Below, piece after piece: positions 20,621 through 28,649 of a stretch of 64,000 nt of DNA. Source of the stretch: Salibacteraceae bacterium (GTDB lineage: Bacteria; Bacteroidota; Bacteroidia; Flavobacteriales_G; Salibacteraceae); assembly GCA_018401875.1 (NCBI GenBank), contig JAGYJZ010000013.1, positions 21,922 to 85,921 of the forward strand. The letters run 5' to 3'. The translations under genes and the position numbers were made by a program. Under the pieces are notes generated by a model that searched no databases, had not been told where the DNA came from, and saw nothing but the letters and a program-made list of their open reading frames with translations. Position 1 is the stretch's first letter, and each line of letters opens with the position of its first letter.

Positions 20621-21385
20621 TGCTGGAAAACGGATGCTGAAGTGTTCTTTGGCTTGATTTTTCCCCATCCACACCAAACCAAAAAAGAAAAGATCGACTG
20701 TGATTGTCACGGATCGGTCTTTTTTTATTTCGCTCCACGCGCGTTTCATTCCTGCCGAGTAATACAGGTCGTGCAGCACGATAACTCCACCCGGGTTGAG
20801 CATTGTTTTGATGCGGTTGAAATAGCGCATGGTAGGTTCGTAATGATGGTCGCCATCGAGGAAGATGAAGTCGAAGGTTGAGGTGTTGGCTGCGAAAAAG
20901 CTGTCGAATGCTGCGCAGGAAACGTGCGCATTGCGGAGCTGACATTCGCGCAGTGCGTTGTTTGCAATATCGGTAAGGGCTGCATTCCCCTCCACTCCTT
21001 CTGCCCTGCTGTTTGGATTTGCGCTGGCCATGGCAGCCAGTGATTTCCCCAAGTTTGTGCCCAATTCTAAGATCGAGGCTGGTTTTAGGTAATGCACTAG
21101 GCGATGCATGAGTGCTACTTGAAACTGCGGCATGGCAGAGCGTTTGGCGTAGGTGGCGATGGGCACGCTGGTTTCTTTGCGCTGGCCATAATCCATGCCT
21201 TTGATGAGGCGTTGATCGCGCTTGAGTTGATTAAAATAAGCGGTGATGGATGCGGGAGTTGTTGGTTTAGTAGAATAAATGCATTGATCGATAAGGCTGT
21301 AAACAAACGGAGAATGCACGCCATGCCTGGTTTTGGATAAAAACCGATGGAGAATAAAATCGCGCGAACGTTGATAAAGACTCAT
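20597..21385 (-). CDS. Class I SAM-dependent methyltransferase
   Basis: 262 residues. The SAM-binding signature ILELGTNLGKSLAAMA is followed by AEGVEGN (acidic ribose-binding position), FDFIFLDGDHHYEPTMRYFN and LNPGGVIVLHDLYYSAG, the pattern of O-methyltransferase-like (methyltransf_24) enzymes. The start was set at 21385 (MSLYQRSRDFILHRFL); the open frame continues upstream across the tRNA-Leu gene, which cannot be coding. Substrate unknown. Convergent with the thioredoxin gene, with a 24-bp overlap. Confidence 0.85.
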   Translation of the reverse strand: MSLYQRSRDFILHRFLSKTRHGVHSPFVYSLIDQCIYSTKPTTPASITAYFNQLKRDQRLIKGMDYGQRKETSVPIATYAKRSAMPQFQVALMHRLVHYLKPASILELGTNLGKSLAAMASANPNSRAEGVEGNAALTDIANNALRECQLRNAHVSCAAFDSFFAANTSTFDFIFLDGDHHYEPTMRYFNRIKTMLNPGGVIVLHDLYYSAGMKRAWSEIKKDRSVTITVDLFFFGLVWMGKNQAKEHFSIRFPASLFRVFF

Positions 21386-21420
21386 TGTGATAATTACGAT
21401 GTGCGAAAATGGATATTTCC

Positions 21421-21428
21421 TACATTTG
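21421..21428 (+). promoter_or_regulatory. Promoter -7 element of tRNA-Leu
   Basis: TACATTTG matches the Bacteroidota -7 consensus TAnnTTTG, placed 25 bp before the tRNA. A clear -33 TTTG at the expected spacing is not visible. Confidence 0.5.
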
Positions 21429-21452
21429 CGCCCCGATAAAAACGAATTTCTT

Positions 21453-21535
21453 GCCCGGGTGGCGAAATTGGTAGACGCGCACGCTTGAGGGGCGTGTGAA
21501 CTTAGTTCATGCTGGTTCGAGTCCAGTCCCGGGCA
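21453..21535 (+). tRNA. tRNA-Leu (anticodon GAG)
   Basis: Acceptor stem GCCCGGG pairs with CCCGGGC (21528-21534). The D-loop reads GGTAGAC, the anticodon stem CACGC/GCGTG encloses the loop TTGAGGG with anticodon GAG, a long variable arm (GAACTTAGTTC) is present as expected for class II tRNA, and the T-loop is GGTTCGAGTCC. The CCA end is not fully encoded (ACC follows). The decoding family is CUC/CUU. Confidence 0.95.
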
Positions 21536-21548
21536 CCGCAGGTGCACG

Positions 21549-21577
21549 AAAGGCTTTCCGCAAGGAAGGCCTTTTTT
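21549..21577 (+). terminator. tRNA-Leu terminator
   Basis: AAGGCTTTCC-GCAA-GGAAGGCCTT followed by a run of T: a 10-bp stem with one bulge, directly after the tRNA. Confidence 0.85.
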
Positions 21578-21646
21578 GTTTGTACTCAAACAAACGACTG
21601 ATGAGAAGTTTATCATGAGTGAGTGAAGGATGAACGAATCGAATGA

Positions 21647-21663
21647 AGTCCAGTCCCGGGCAC
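21647..21663 (+). repeat. 17-bp copy of the tRNA-Leu 3' end (att-like)
   Basis: AGTCCAGTCCCGGGCAC at 21647-21663 repeats positions 21520-21536, the T-arm to acceptor 3' end of the tRNA. Such duplications are typical of tRNA-targeted integration, where one copy is attL or attR. The distance is only 127 bp, so any element once between them is gone, or this is a local duplication. Confidence 0.6.
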
Positions 21664-21668
21664 TTGAT

Positions 21669-21784
21669 GATGAAGCCTTGTTGCGGAGCGACAAGGCTTT
21701 TTCCGTTTTGCAAGCCAAGCCGAAGGCTTGAGCGAAGCAAATAAGGAAAAAGCCTTAGATGAGCGGAGCGAATCAGGCTTCATC
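21669..21784 (+). repeat. Inverted pair of terminator-like hairpins
   Basis: The left arm (21669-21704) and right arm (21745-21784) are near-complementary: GATGAAGCC...GGCTTTTTCC against GGAAAAAGCC...GGCTTCATC. The left arm itself is a terminator hairpin (AGCCTTGT...ACAAGGCT followed by T). Together they form a bidirectional insulating structure between the tRNA and the yefM-yoeB remnant. Confidence 0.6.
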
Positions 21785-21848
21785 CATTTCACGGCCAAAC
21801 ACTGGTCCAACGACCGAAGGGCGTTAATCCAGCATTACTTCCCTCGAT

Positions 21849-22106
21849 TTAGTCGTAATGAAATCTGCATTTCGCTATCAGTATTTCATCTGACTTCACT
21901 TGATAAATCAATCGGTGCTCATCATCAATTCTCCTTGACCAAAATCCTGAATATTTATATTTCAATGGCTCGGGTTTTCCAATTCCATCAAACGGGTTTC
22001 GACTACTATCTTTCAATAACTCATTGATTCGCTTCAACTTCTTTTTATCCGTCTTTTGCCAATAGTGTTAATCTTCCCAAGATTCATCCACGAAAATGTA
22101 TTTCAT
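21849..22106 (-). pseudogene. yoeB: YoeB-type toxin with in-frame stop codon
   Basis: Reading from ATG at 22106, which overlaps the antitoxin stop by 4 bp, gives MKYIFVDESWED, then TAA at codon 13 (22068-22070), then HYWQKTDKKKLKRINELL and onward in the same frame to IDDEHRLIYQV and a terminal CRFHYD, the catalytic end of YoeB. The full-length family size (about 85 codons) is preserved; only codon 13, expected to be Tyr (TAC or TAT), is a stop. YoeB is a ribosome-dependent mRNA interferase. A fragment from the internal Met at 22037 would lack the first strand and helix and is probably inactive. Confidence 0.85.
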
Positions 22107-22357
22107 TCTTCCAAAAGATTCTTGGCGCTTGAATTTCCAGATTTTAACTTTTCAATCGCTGAATTCAGGCGTTTTTCGTTTTCTCGGGAAGAAAGTTCAT
22201 GTTGTGTTGCGCACAGCGCATTGTATTCAGCCAAGGACATGATCACTACACCATTGTTTTTTCCACGATTAATGATTAAGGTTTCAAAGTTTTGGGTCAC
22301 GTTATCGAAATATCGCTTGATGTTTTTTCTGAAGTCGGATAGTGTTGTAGTAAGCAT
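22103..22357 (-). CDS. yefM: YefM/Phd-family antitoxin
   Basis: An 84-residue protein with the Phd/YefM fold: MLTTTLSDFRKNIKRYFDNV-type N-terminus, an IINRGKNNGVVIMSLAEYNAL strand-helix core, and a charged C-terminal toxin-binding tail. It normally binds YoeB and autorepresses the operon. The stop overlaps the yoeB ATG by 4 bp, so translation is coupled. The antitoxin is intact although its toxin carries a nonsense codon. Confidence 0.9.
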   Translation of the reverse strand: MLTTTLSDFRKNIKRYFDNVTQNFETLIINRGKNNGVVIMSLAEYNALCATQHELSSRENEKRLNSAIEKLKSGNSSAKNLLEE

Positions 22358-22666
22358 GGCAATTTATTTAAGCGTATAATAATGTGTACATAATTATGTA
22401 CAATATTCTACCTGATCAAGTTTTTTGCGTTTGTTTATCAATGTTGATCACAGAGCGTAAGCATTGCGATCATCGATCAAATAAATGCGCTTTCCACGTA
22501 TGGTGTTATGGATGATTACGCCAATGAAAAGGCTCGACCTCGGCAGTTTTGAACGTCAATTAATGCTATTGATAGATTTAATGCGGCCACAATAATTCAT
22601 GAGCAACAGATCTATAAAAGTGGCTTTAATGCCATGGAATAATCTGACGCATCCGTTATTTTCTTC
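22358..22666. other. Non-coding interval with a short coding remnant
   Basis: No complete gene is visible between yefM and the recombinase promoter. On the minus strand, 22440-22525 reads FIGVIIHNTIRGKRIYLIDD followed by RNAYAL and a stop, which looks like the C-terminal end of a lost protein of unknown identity. I see nothing else interpretable here. Confidence 0.4.
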
Positions 22667-22697
22667 TTGCATTTGGTCTCCACCTTTTCTATGTTTG
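22667..22697 (+). promoter_or_regulatory. Predicted recombinase promoter
   Basis: TTG (22667-22669), 20-bp spacer, TATGTTTG (22690-22697), matching the Bacteroidota TTTG/TAnnTTTG promoter. Transcription would start near 22704, so the ATG at 22705 would be at the very 5' end: a leaderless or nearly leaderless mRNA. Confidence 0.55.
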
Positions 22698-22704
22698 CTC
22701 TACT

Positions 22705-23931
22705 ATGGAAGATCAACAAAACACTACTGAGGTCAAAATCAGGCGAATATTTCACCGAGATAAGTTTCGGCTGGGGCTATTTTTTCCAGTGAACCGTGAG
22801 TTTCAGAATATCGCTAAAAGTCTCGGTGCAGAGTGGTCTAGAACTTTTACATGTTGGTATATCGATGATGAAACTGACTCAATCAAGAAAATACTTTCAG
22901 CATTCAAAGGAGTAACGTGGATTGATTACAAGGATATTAATTCGCTTTTATCTGACACGGAAGATGAGCAGTTTAGAATCGAGTTTAGAAGAAGATTTTC
23001 TAATTCTCCTGCGCAATTGCCTGTGCAAGTCACCGAATCAACGAAACCACGAGTTCTCTTACCGAAAGAGTATAAGGACATGTTGATTCGAAGAAGGTAC
23101 AGCAAAAGCACAGTATCAACTTACTCTGGAATGTTTCTTCAATTTGTACGATTCTTCCATCCAAAAGCTCCTGAGGACGTTACTGAAGAAGAAATCAAAG
23201 ACTACATGAAAATGTTGGTTGTAAAGCGAAAGGTTGCCCAAAGCACACACAACCAAGCTATAAATGCCATTAAGTTTTACTACGAGCATGTTTTGGGTTT
23301 AGAGCGCAAAAAGTATTGGCTTGAGCGGCCGAGAACCGAAGAAAAATTGCCTGAAATTTTAAGCGAGGCAGAAGCTCTTAAGCTTGTTTTAGCTGGAAAT
23401 AATTTAAAACATCAATGCATTATGGCTTTGATGTATTCAGGCGGATTGAGGCGTGGAGAAGTCATTCAATTGCGTATCCAGGATATTAAGACAGACCGAA
23501 ATCAAATTTTTGTGCGTGGTGGAAAAGGCAAGAAAGACCGCGTAACGATTTTAGGTGAAAGCATTCGCGTTGGCATTGAGCGTTATTTAGAAGAGTATAA
23601 GCCAAATTATTGGTTGTTTGAGGGTCCGAATAGGAAACAATACAGTGGATCGAGTATAGGTCAAATTGTACGCGCAGCTGCAAAAAAAGCAGGTGTTAAG
23701 AAAGCCACACCGCACATGCTTAGGCATAGTTTTGCAACGCACTTAATGGATCATGGGACTGATTTGCGTTTGATACAGACAATGCTTGGCCATCAGTCGC
23801 TGGAAACCACAGCGATTTACACGCACGTAAGTACCCGTGATTTGCAAAAAATCGTAAATCCGTTAGACAGAATTTTAACCGGAAACCCTCAATTTAAAAG
23901 GATTACAGGAGATGATGTTGAAAAAAAATAA
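22705..23931 (+). CDS. Tyrosine recombinase beside the cassette array
   Basis: 408 residues in three parts. An N-terminal Bacteroidota-specific domain (about 10-80) contains GLFFPVNREF and EWSRTFTCWYID. A SAM-like core-binding domain follows (about 118-205). The catalytic domain (about 212-385) has Arg249 (GGLRRGEV), Lys274 (GGKGKKDR), His337/Arg340 (PHMLRHSFATHL), His363 (LGHQ) and Tyr372 (IYTHV); the spacings equal those of XerD, so the enzyme should be active. The long insert carried by IntI integrases between the Lys and HxxR motifs is absent: only about 60 residues (with YWLFEGPN) separate them. It probably acts at the neighbouring hairpin sites, given the core found right after its stop, but this is inference. 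Confidence 0.93.
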   Translation: MEDQQNTTEVKIRRIFHRDKFRLGLFFPVNREFQNIAKSLGAEWSRTFTCWYIDDETDSIKKILSAFKGVTWIDYKDINSLLSDTEDEQFRIEFRRRFSNSPAQLPVQVTESTKPRVLLPKEYKDMLIRRRYSKSTVSTYSGMFLQFVRFFHPKAPEDVTEEEIKDYMKMLVVKRKVAQSTHNQAINAIKFYYEHVLGLERKKYWLERPRTEEKLPEILSEAEALKLVLAGNNLKHQCIMALMYSGGLRRGEVIQLRIQDIKTDRNQIFVRGGKGKKDRVTILGESIRVGIERYLEEYKPNYWLFEGPNRKQYSGSSIGQIVRAAAKKAGVKKATPHMLRHSFATHLMDHGTDLRLIQTMLGHQSLETTAIYTHVSTRDLQKIVNPLDRILTGNPQFKRITGDDVEKK

Positions 23932-23955
23932 ATATCAAATTAACCTTTTACAATT

Positions 23956-23985
23956 CTTTATGGGCAAGTTAGAAACGACACAACG
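23956..23985 (+). other. attI-like core site
   Basis: CTTTATGGGCAAGTTAGAAA starts 24 bp after the recombinase stop. It equals the cassette core GTTATGGGCAAGTT found at 29169 and 30892 except for the first base of the GTT, and it marks where cassette sequence begins. There is no hairpin left of it, as expected for a primary insertion site rather than a cassette site. Confidence 0.55.
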
Positions 23986-24675
23986 GAATGACACAGACAA
24001 GAAAACCACGAAAATACTTAAACTGACAGTTCTTAAAAGATATTTTACAAATTGAAAACCAAAGATGAGATTAAAAGCTCTGCTTTAAAAAACAGGGCGT
24101 ATTCCGAAAGCCAAACGAGTAGGAACAAATTTAAATTCAAAAAAATAGGCAATAATACAGTAGCCACACCAAGGGGCAAACCCACATATTTCCAAAAAGA
24201 GGTGGAAAATAAAATGAAATATTTGTGTGAAAACTACCTACTTATAATTTTCTAAACCAAAATGACACATTAAATTCAATCCAGTTAGGCAAAAGGAACT
24301 TGCAGGCCAACACTTAGATTTTCGCTTTCAAAATTCAAGATGAAAGTACATATGTTTTTGAATTAGAAGTTTCAAAGTCCACGGGCGGAATGACCAATGA
24401 TAGCATATTAAAAGCAAGAAAACATGGACGAATTCATGGGTATCTTACAAAATGCCTCGGAGATTATGGATAACAGAGAGATGATATTAATAAACTAAAA
24501 AAGCAAAAAATAATAGTATAATATTGTATATTATATTCTTTATCATTATTATTTGGTTTTGCCTTGGTAGTGGACTAGAAATATTAATTACTAAAAATGA
24601 AAAATACTACTCTATACAATAGCTGCAATATTTGCATTTTAGTTCCACAAGTTATTTTCCATGACTAAATAAGAA

Positions 24676-24858
24676 GACATATATTACAAGATATCTAATG
24701 ACATGTCTATTTCTCAAGTTGAATCAATACTTGGTAAAGGAGAATCGCAAGCATCTTCAAATGTTGACCTCGGAGAATATGGAGGAAATATAGCTCTGAG
24801 TAATGACATATGGCAATCAGGCACAAAAGTGATTTCAATTACTTTTCAAACAAAATAA
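24676..24858 (+). pseudogene. DUF3862/SmpA-OmlA-like domain fragment
   Basis: A 60-codon open frame ends at TAA 24856 and reads YYKISNDMSISQVESILGKG, later IWQSGTKVISITFQTK, the pattern of small BLIP-like (SmpA/OmlA, DUF3862) domains: YxxIxxGMsxxqVxxilG and a final IxVtFxn strand. A signal-peptide-like stretch just upstream (LLYTIAAIFAF) is out of frame, so the original secreted protein is broken. Confidence 0.5.
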
Positions 24859-24889
24859 TGGCTAAAGCACAAAATGGGCTTTAAGTAAA

Positions 24890-24919
24890 AAATGAATAGG
24901 GCTTTGCCCCATTCATTTA
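24890..24919 (+). terminator. Terminator-like hairpin inside first cassette
   Basis: AATGAATAGGGC-TTT-GCCCCATTCATT forms a 12-bp stem with one mismatch and a loop of three, following the DUF3862-like fragment. Terminators within cassettes are unusual in classical integrons. Confidence 0.6.
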
Positions 24920-25856
24920 CACAAACATTAATAAATTCAAAGGAATAGAAAGAATTTTTACAGCCCAATACCTGTGTTGGCGCTCTAACGTCTTTATTTG
25001 GTTTGTGGGAATATGTGTCAAAATCAACTAACAACTCATCACCAAATGAGACTGAAAAAAATCTGAAGATAAACCCGAGGAGGTTTGTCGGCTGGGTTAA
25101 GGAGTATGCGGTATTCCAGCACAAGCTATTTTATGAAAAATCAATATGGTGATGATATGGTAATTAACGGAAATAAGGTTTCAGTTCCATCAATCGACTA
25201 TAAATTCCTGATTAAAGCTACAATCGTAAACACAACAAATCAATCTTGAGGACAACGGCAGAGTTTACTAGAGGAACTTACAGGAAATCATTTCGGGTAA
25301 ATGTTATTCCTGACAAAATTCAGATATTCTTCAAGCGATGGTCAAGGTTCAAATCCTACTTATGTGTTAACCATAAATAGAAGTGATCAGGGCATTTGTA
25401 GCGCTGGGAAGTAACAGACCTGTAACCAATAAAAAAATAAAACTCAACAATATGAAAATATCAAAATATTTTGCCGTAGCATTGATCTCAATGTCAGCTA
25501 TGGTATTATTACTGTAATAGTAGCTAAACAAAAGTAACAACCAATTCAGGTATAATTCTGAGAAAGCAACTCATCTACACAGCAGGAACAAACCAAAGTA
25601 GAGGATAATGGCCAGTGGGGTTTATTCTTCAGCTTTGAATATTTCTGAAGGCGTTGGACAGGGCTGTGAGGGCTTTAATAATTAGCGGAAGCAACAGAAT
25701 GGTCTGCTACATCACAATTAGGTTACTTAATGTAGATATCAAAATGGGGTTGTAAGGAAATGATTTATATGATAATTGGAATGATAAAAATCGGATATAT
25801 ATCAAAATTCAGCAAATATTAATAGTTATCAAGTATGCAGCCAATGATAGCTCATT

Positions 25857-25988
25857 CCCATAGCACCTACCCAAAAGGCAAGGAAGTTTTCGTGTTCCAA
25901 AGACAGTTTGTAGTTAATCAAACATTAGTTTTTCAAATCAAGTTTTGTGGTAAAGTCGCCCTTCAGGTGGCTGCACGACGTTGGCACA
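25857..25988 (+). repeat. Degenerate attC-like site
   Basis: CCCATAGCACCTACCCAAAA starts at 25857 and aligns with the left arm of the site at 30766 if three bases are missing. The right part GCCCTTCAGGTGGCTGCACG pairs loosely with it, and the site ends in the core GTTGGCACAC (25980-25989). Its left core (CCCATA) is complementary to the TTATGGG after the recombinase, fitting cassette one. Confidence 0.45.
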
Positions 25989-26395
25989 CATTAAAAAATA
26001 ACAAATGGACATATTCAAAAAGTTTAGTGGAATAACTCCAATGCATCCCAATATTCCTTTTGACTTAGGCGACCAAGAAAAAACAGCAAAATTGATACTG
26101 CAGTTTTTAAGTGACCAAAGCTCCATATCGAGTCGACAATTTAAAACATCTAGAAACTTAATCATTGCTTCCATTTTAATCATGATTTTACAAGTTGCTT
26201 ATGCTTTTTGGACTAACCATGAAACTAACTCAATACAGAATAAATCAAATAGCATAATTGAAATGCAACTAAAACAATCTGAAACAATATCACAAATGTC
26301 ATTGAGTTTACTCGACCTTGAGAATCAAGTAAGAAACTTGGAGACAGAAAATGAATTATTGAAAGATAAGTTGAAATAAAAAAACGTGTGCCAAC
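25980..26395 (+). repeat. Duplicated cassette, copy 1
   Basis: This 416-bp unit from GTTGGCACAC to GTGTGCCAAC occurs again at 28640-29052 with a handful of substitutions and indels. The two ends are perfect reverse complements of each other. The flanks of the two copies differ before the unit but are related after it, showing that a defined unit moved or was duplicated. Confidence 0.85.
26005..26379 (+). CDS. Small membrane protein with coiled coil (cassette gene)
   Basis: 124 residues: a soluble N-terminus, a transmembrane helix at about 55-70 (NLIIASILIMILQVAYAFW), then a heptad-rich coiled coil to the end (ISQMSLSLLDLENQVRNLET and on). The start ATG lies 25 bp after the cassette core. No known family is recognised. 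The gene fills almost the whole cassette, with only 6 bp between its stop and the closing core, the compact form typical of integron cassettes. A second, broken copy lies at 28665. Confidence 0.7.
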   Translation: MDIFKKFSGITPMHPNIPFDLGDQEKTAKLILQFLSDQSSISSRQFKTSRNLIIASILIMILQVAYAFWTNHETNSIQNKSNSIIEMQLKQSETISQMSLSLLDLENQVRNLETENELLKDKLK

Positions 26396-26480
26396 AATAC
26401 CTATAGCCAATGCTTTGTCTCGTAACTTTTTCATGTCTTTGTTCATTTAATTATACTTTTCACGGCTGGACAGAAACGAC
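26386..26480 (+). repeat. Attc-like site, right half not recognised
   Basis: GTGTGCCAAC (26386-26395) complements this cassette's own opening GTTGGCACAC. The following sequence, including TTTTCACGGCTGGACAGAAA, resembles the site at 29043 (TTTTTCACGGGCGGACGGAA). A closing GTT core cannot be found, so the right half appears deleted or scrambled. Confidence 0.45.
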
Positions 26481-28572
26481 TTTAAGAAATCTTGCTAGCC
26501 TTCAGCAATTTATAGATAAATTGAAAAGAAATACTAAATTTGAAAATCAATAAAAAACAAAAATGTGATTAAATTAAACCTACACCATTGAGAATGGTAT
26601 TAAGCGATCTTCACAGAAGGAAAAAAGGAACCATTAATGGAACTTATAGCGATGCCAACATTAACCGGTACTTTAGAAGAGGTAATTTTATAACAACATT
26701 CATGGCAAAAAGTAAGTAACTGGTTTTGATGAAATCACCTTTCACGAAAACAGGTTTCAGTGCAAATGGAAGAAAGGCCTTAGTAGGACCTATGCAATAG
26801 AAGTGGAGCAGAGGGTAATCCAAGCGGAAGTCAAAAAAATGAGGGTTAAAACCAAATAACAGTGGAGTTTCCCTCTATAAATTTTTAAAGAAGTGTGAGA
26901 AAATAGTTGTTTGGAATTAAGATCATTTACCTTCAGGTCAAACATTGGGCACTTCAAGAAGAAGGAGCTCAACTATCTAGATGACTCATTCAGCAATTAA
27001 TCAGACATGGATGGGAGGAAATTATGCTGTTTTTTGAATGAGAGAGCCTTTTGATGGAATCTAAATTCATTAGAGTATTATTCAACCAGAAGTGGGAGCA
27101 GAGTTACTAAAAGACATAAAAAGAAAAAACTATATTTCATGTTGTTTAAATATGGTGATAATATCATAGTGACTATCAGCCCATTTTACAAATATGAATA
27201 AAGTCAAAATTTCTGAAGAAACATATAACTTTGAGTGAAAAAGCAGATTCATGAAGCCATTCTGTAGTTTTGGCAGCCACAATAAATGGAGGCCTTACTT
27301 TGGCAATGATTTAATTTATTAGCCACTTGAGTGAAAAGAAAAACTGATTCAATTGATAGAAAATCAGATGATTATGTGGGTGTATGCTTCAACGATGACT
27401 CTGAATTAACTTATAACGAAATAATGCGAAAGGCCATAGATATTAGAGGTCTGACAGACGAAATTGATCCTGAGTTCTGAGGATTTCTTCGTGAAGATTT
27501 AGCAAATAACGATTATGACTTATTGGAAGGTGCAATAGAGTAATAATAGCTAAGTTTAAATCACTACAATAATGATGAAATGTTTTTAAAAACTAAAATC
27601 GACACATCATTCACTTTCTTCGAAGAACATTTGCTTCTCTCTGTGAATGAACAAATTATTGATTTGGATATAAAAAAGTGTTTATGAAGCATTGGAATAC
27701 TTTTGAAAAACTGTGGAGGCTGCTATACAAAAGTTATGAAAAAAAGAGATAAGAAATTATTAAGGCATGAAAAACAATGTATCCTTCTAACGCATATTTA
27801 TTGGTGTTAGATTTGCCTTCATGGTTTGGTGATTTACAGAAAGCAAAATAGAATCATGACAAATGGAATAGATCCGATGAGAGGTAATAGAGACTTTGAA
27901 ATAGCACATGCTGATAAAGAGCAGCATGCCCATAATCAGCCTCCTTAACAGTAAACAACAAGAATAGAGATTTGGCCAAAAGAAATAAGCACTATTTTGG
28001 TTTTATTGATTCCATAAGTTCTGAAATTTTGTGTATCTCACTGATATATATAAAACATTTTTACACTAAGGACATTGGCAGTATAAAAGAGCTGCAATAT
28101 TACAATGATGCAGATAAGAAAATATTGAAGATAAAAATAGTGTAAGAAATTCAGTTTTAAATGCCTTATCTTAAGGAAGTTGAATTAAGTGAGGCTAACA
28201 TCATTATAACTCTTGGAGGAATCAGTTTTTCACAATTAACAAACAAAAGTATTACGTTCAAAAATAATCCAAAAAATTGAAAAGTACATTTTTCTGAGAA
28301 AAGTATTAGTAGATAAAAAGATATTGATATACTCCATTTGTTCACCTCGCTGCTCATTTTCCAAGTATGCACAGATTTATTAAAAGCAATTTGAATAAGA
28401 ATTAAAAGGGTGAAATGAGAATTACGGAACCTTTACTATGAAATGCTCCAAGAAATATTTAAAATAGTATGACGAAGAACTAAAAATAAAAAATTATAAA
28501 CAAAATGAAGTCAGAATAGATAAAAGGTGGTTATGTCCATAAAAATTATGGTTTGAAAATCAATCTATATAT
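26481..28572 (+). other. Two kilobases of decayed cassette sequence
   Basis: AT-rich sequence without a complete gene. Short coding-like fragments appear on the plus strand, for instance KRKTDSIDRKSDDYVGVCFN and then ELTYNEIMRKAIDIRGLTDE (27330-27480), KIDTSFTFFEEHLLLSVNEQ (27597-27660), and MTNGIDPMRGNRDFEIAHAD (27856-27945). None belongs to a family I can name and none is open for more than about 50 codons. Several cassettes may be fused and decayed here, or reading errors are frequent. Confidence 0.4.
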
Positions 28573-28649
28573 GTGGCGTACAGCGCCATAGCCCTGCCGC
28601 AGGCTGGCACAGGGCTACACGTTCGCCTGCACGCAAGCCGTTAGCACAC
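28573..28649 (+). repeat. attC-like hairpin site before cassette copy 2
   Basis: Inner stem TAGCCCTG (28589-28596) pairs with CAGGGCTA (28610-28617); the outer arms GGCGTACAGCG and CGCCTGCACGC pair with one gap; the core GTTAGCACAC closes at 28640-28649. The same two-stem plan and nearly the same inner and outer stems occur in the site at 31417, so the two belong to one subfamily. Confidence 0.7.

Larger units (their letters stand above)
23986..25856 (+). other. Decayed first cassette(s) with leader and gene fragments
   Basis: No full gene is readable. A conserved leader lies at 24091-24126 (AACAGGGCGTATTCCGAAAG, then GAGTAGGAAC), but the expected start codon about 25 bp later reads ATA. Fragments follow: FKIQDESTYVFELEVSKSTG at about 24325-24480, a membrane-like stretch near 24530-24590, a DUF3862-like piece (24676-24858), MKNQYGDDMVINGNKV near 25134, and a lipoprotein-like start MKISKYFAVALISMSAMVLL at 25452 that stops at once. 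Either several cassettes have decayed, or indel errors are dense here. Confidence 0.5.

Noticed and set aside
20597..21718. Methyltransferase frame extended upstream to 21718
   Set aside because: The extra 111 codons run through the tRNA-Leu gene; the methyltransferase domain starts well at 21385.
24052..24255. A 67-codon frame at the start of the array
   Set aside because: It covers the conserved non-coding leader and has low-complexity Lys/Asn composition.
24284..24290. GTTAGGC, the textbook integron core
   Set aside because: No complementary partner or hairpin around it; other cores in the array are GTTATGGGC-like.
27928..27940. GCCCATAATCAGC as a further cassette site
   Set aside because: One base differs from the left core GCCCATAACAGC, but no right arm or closing core follows, and it lies in a coding-like fragment.
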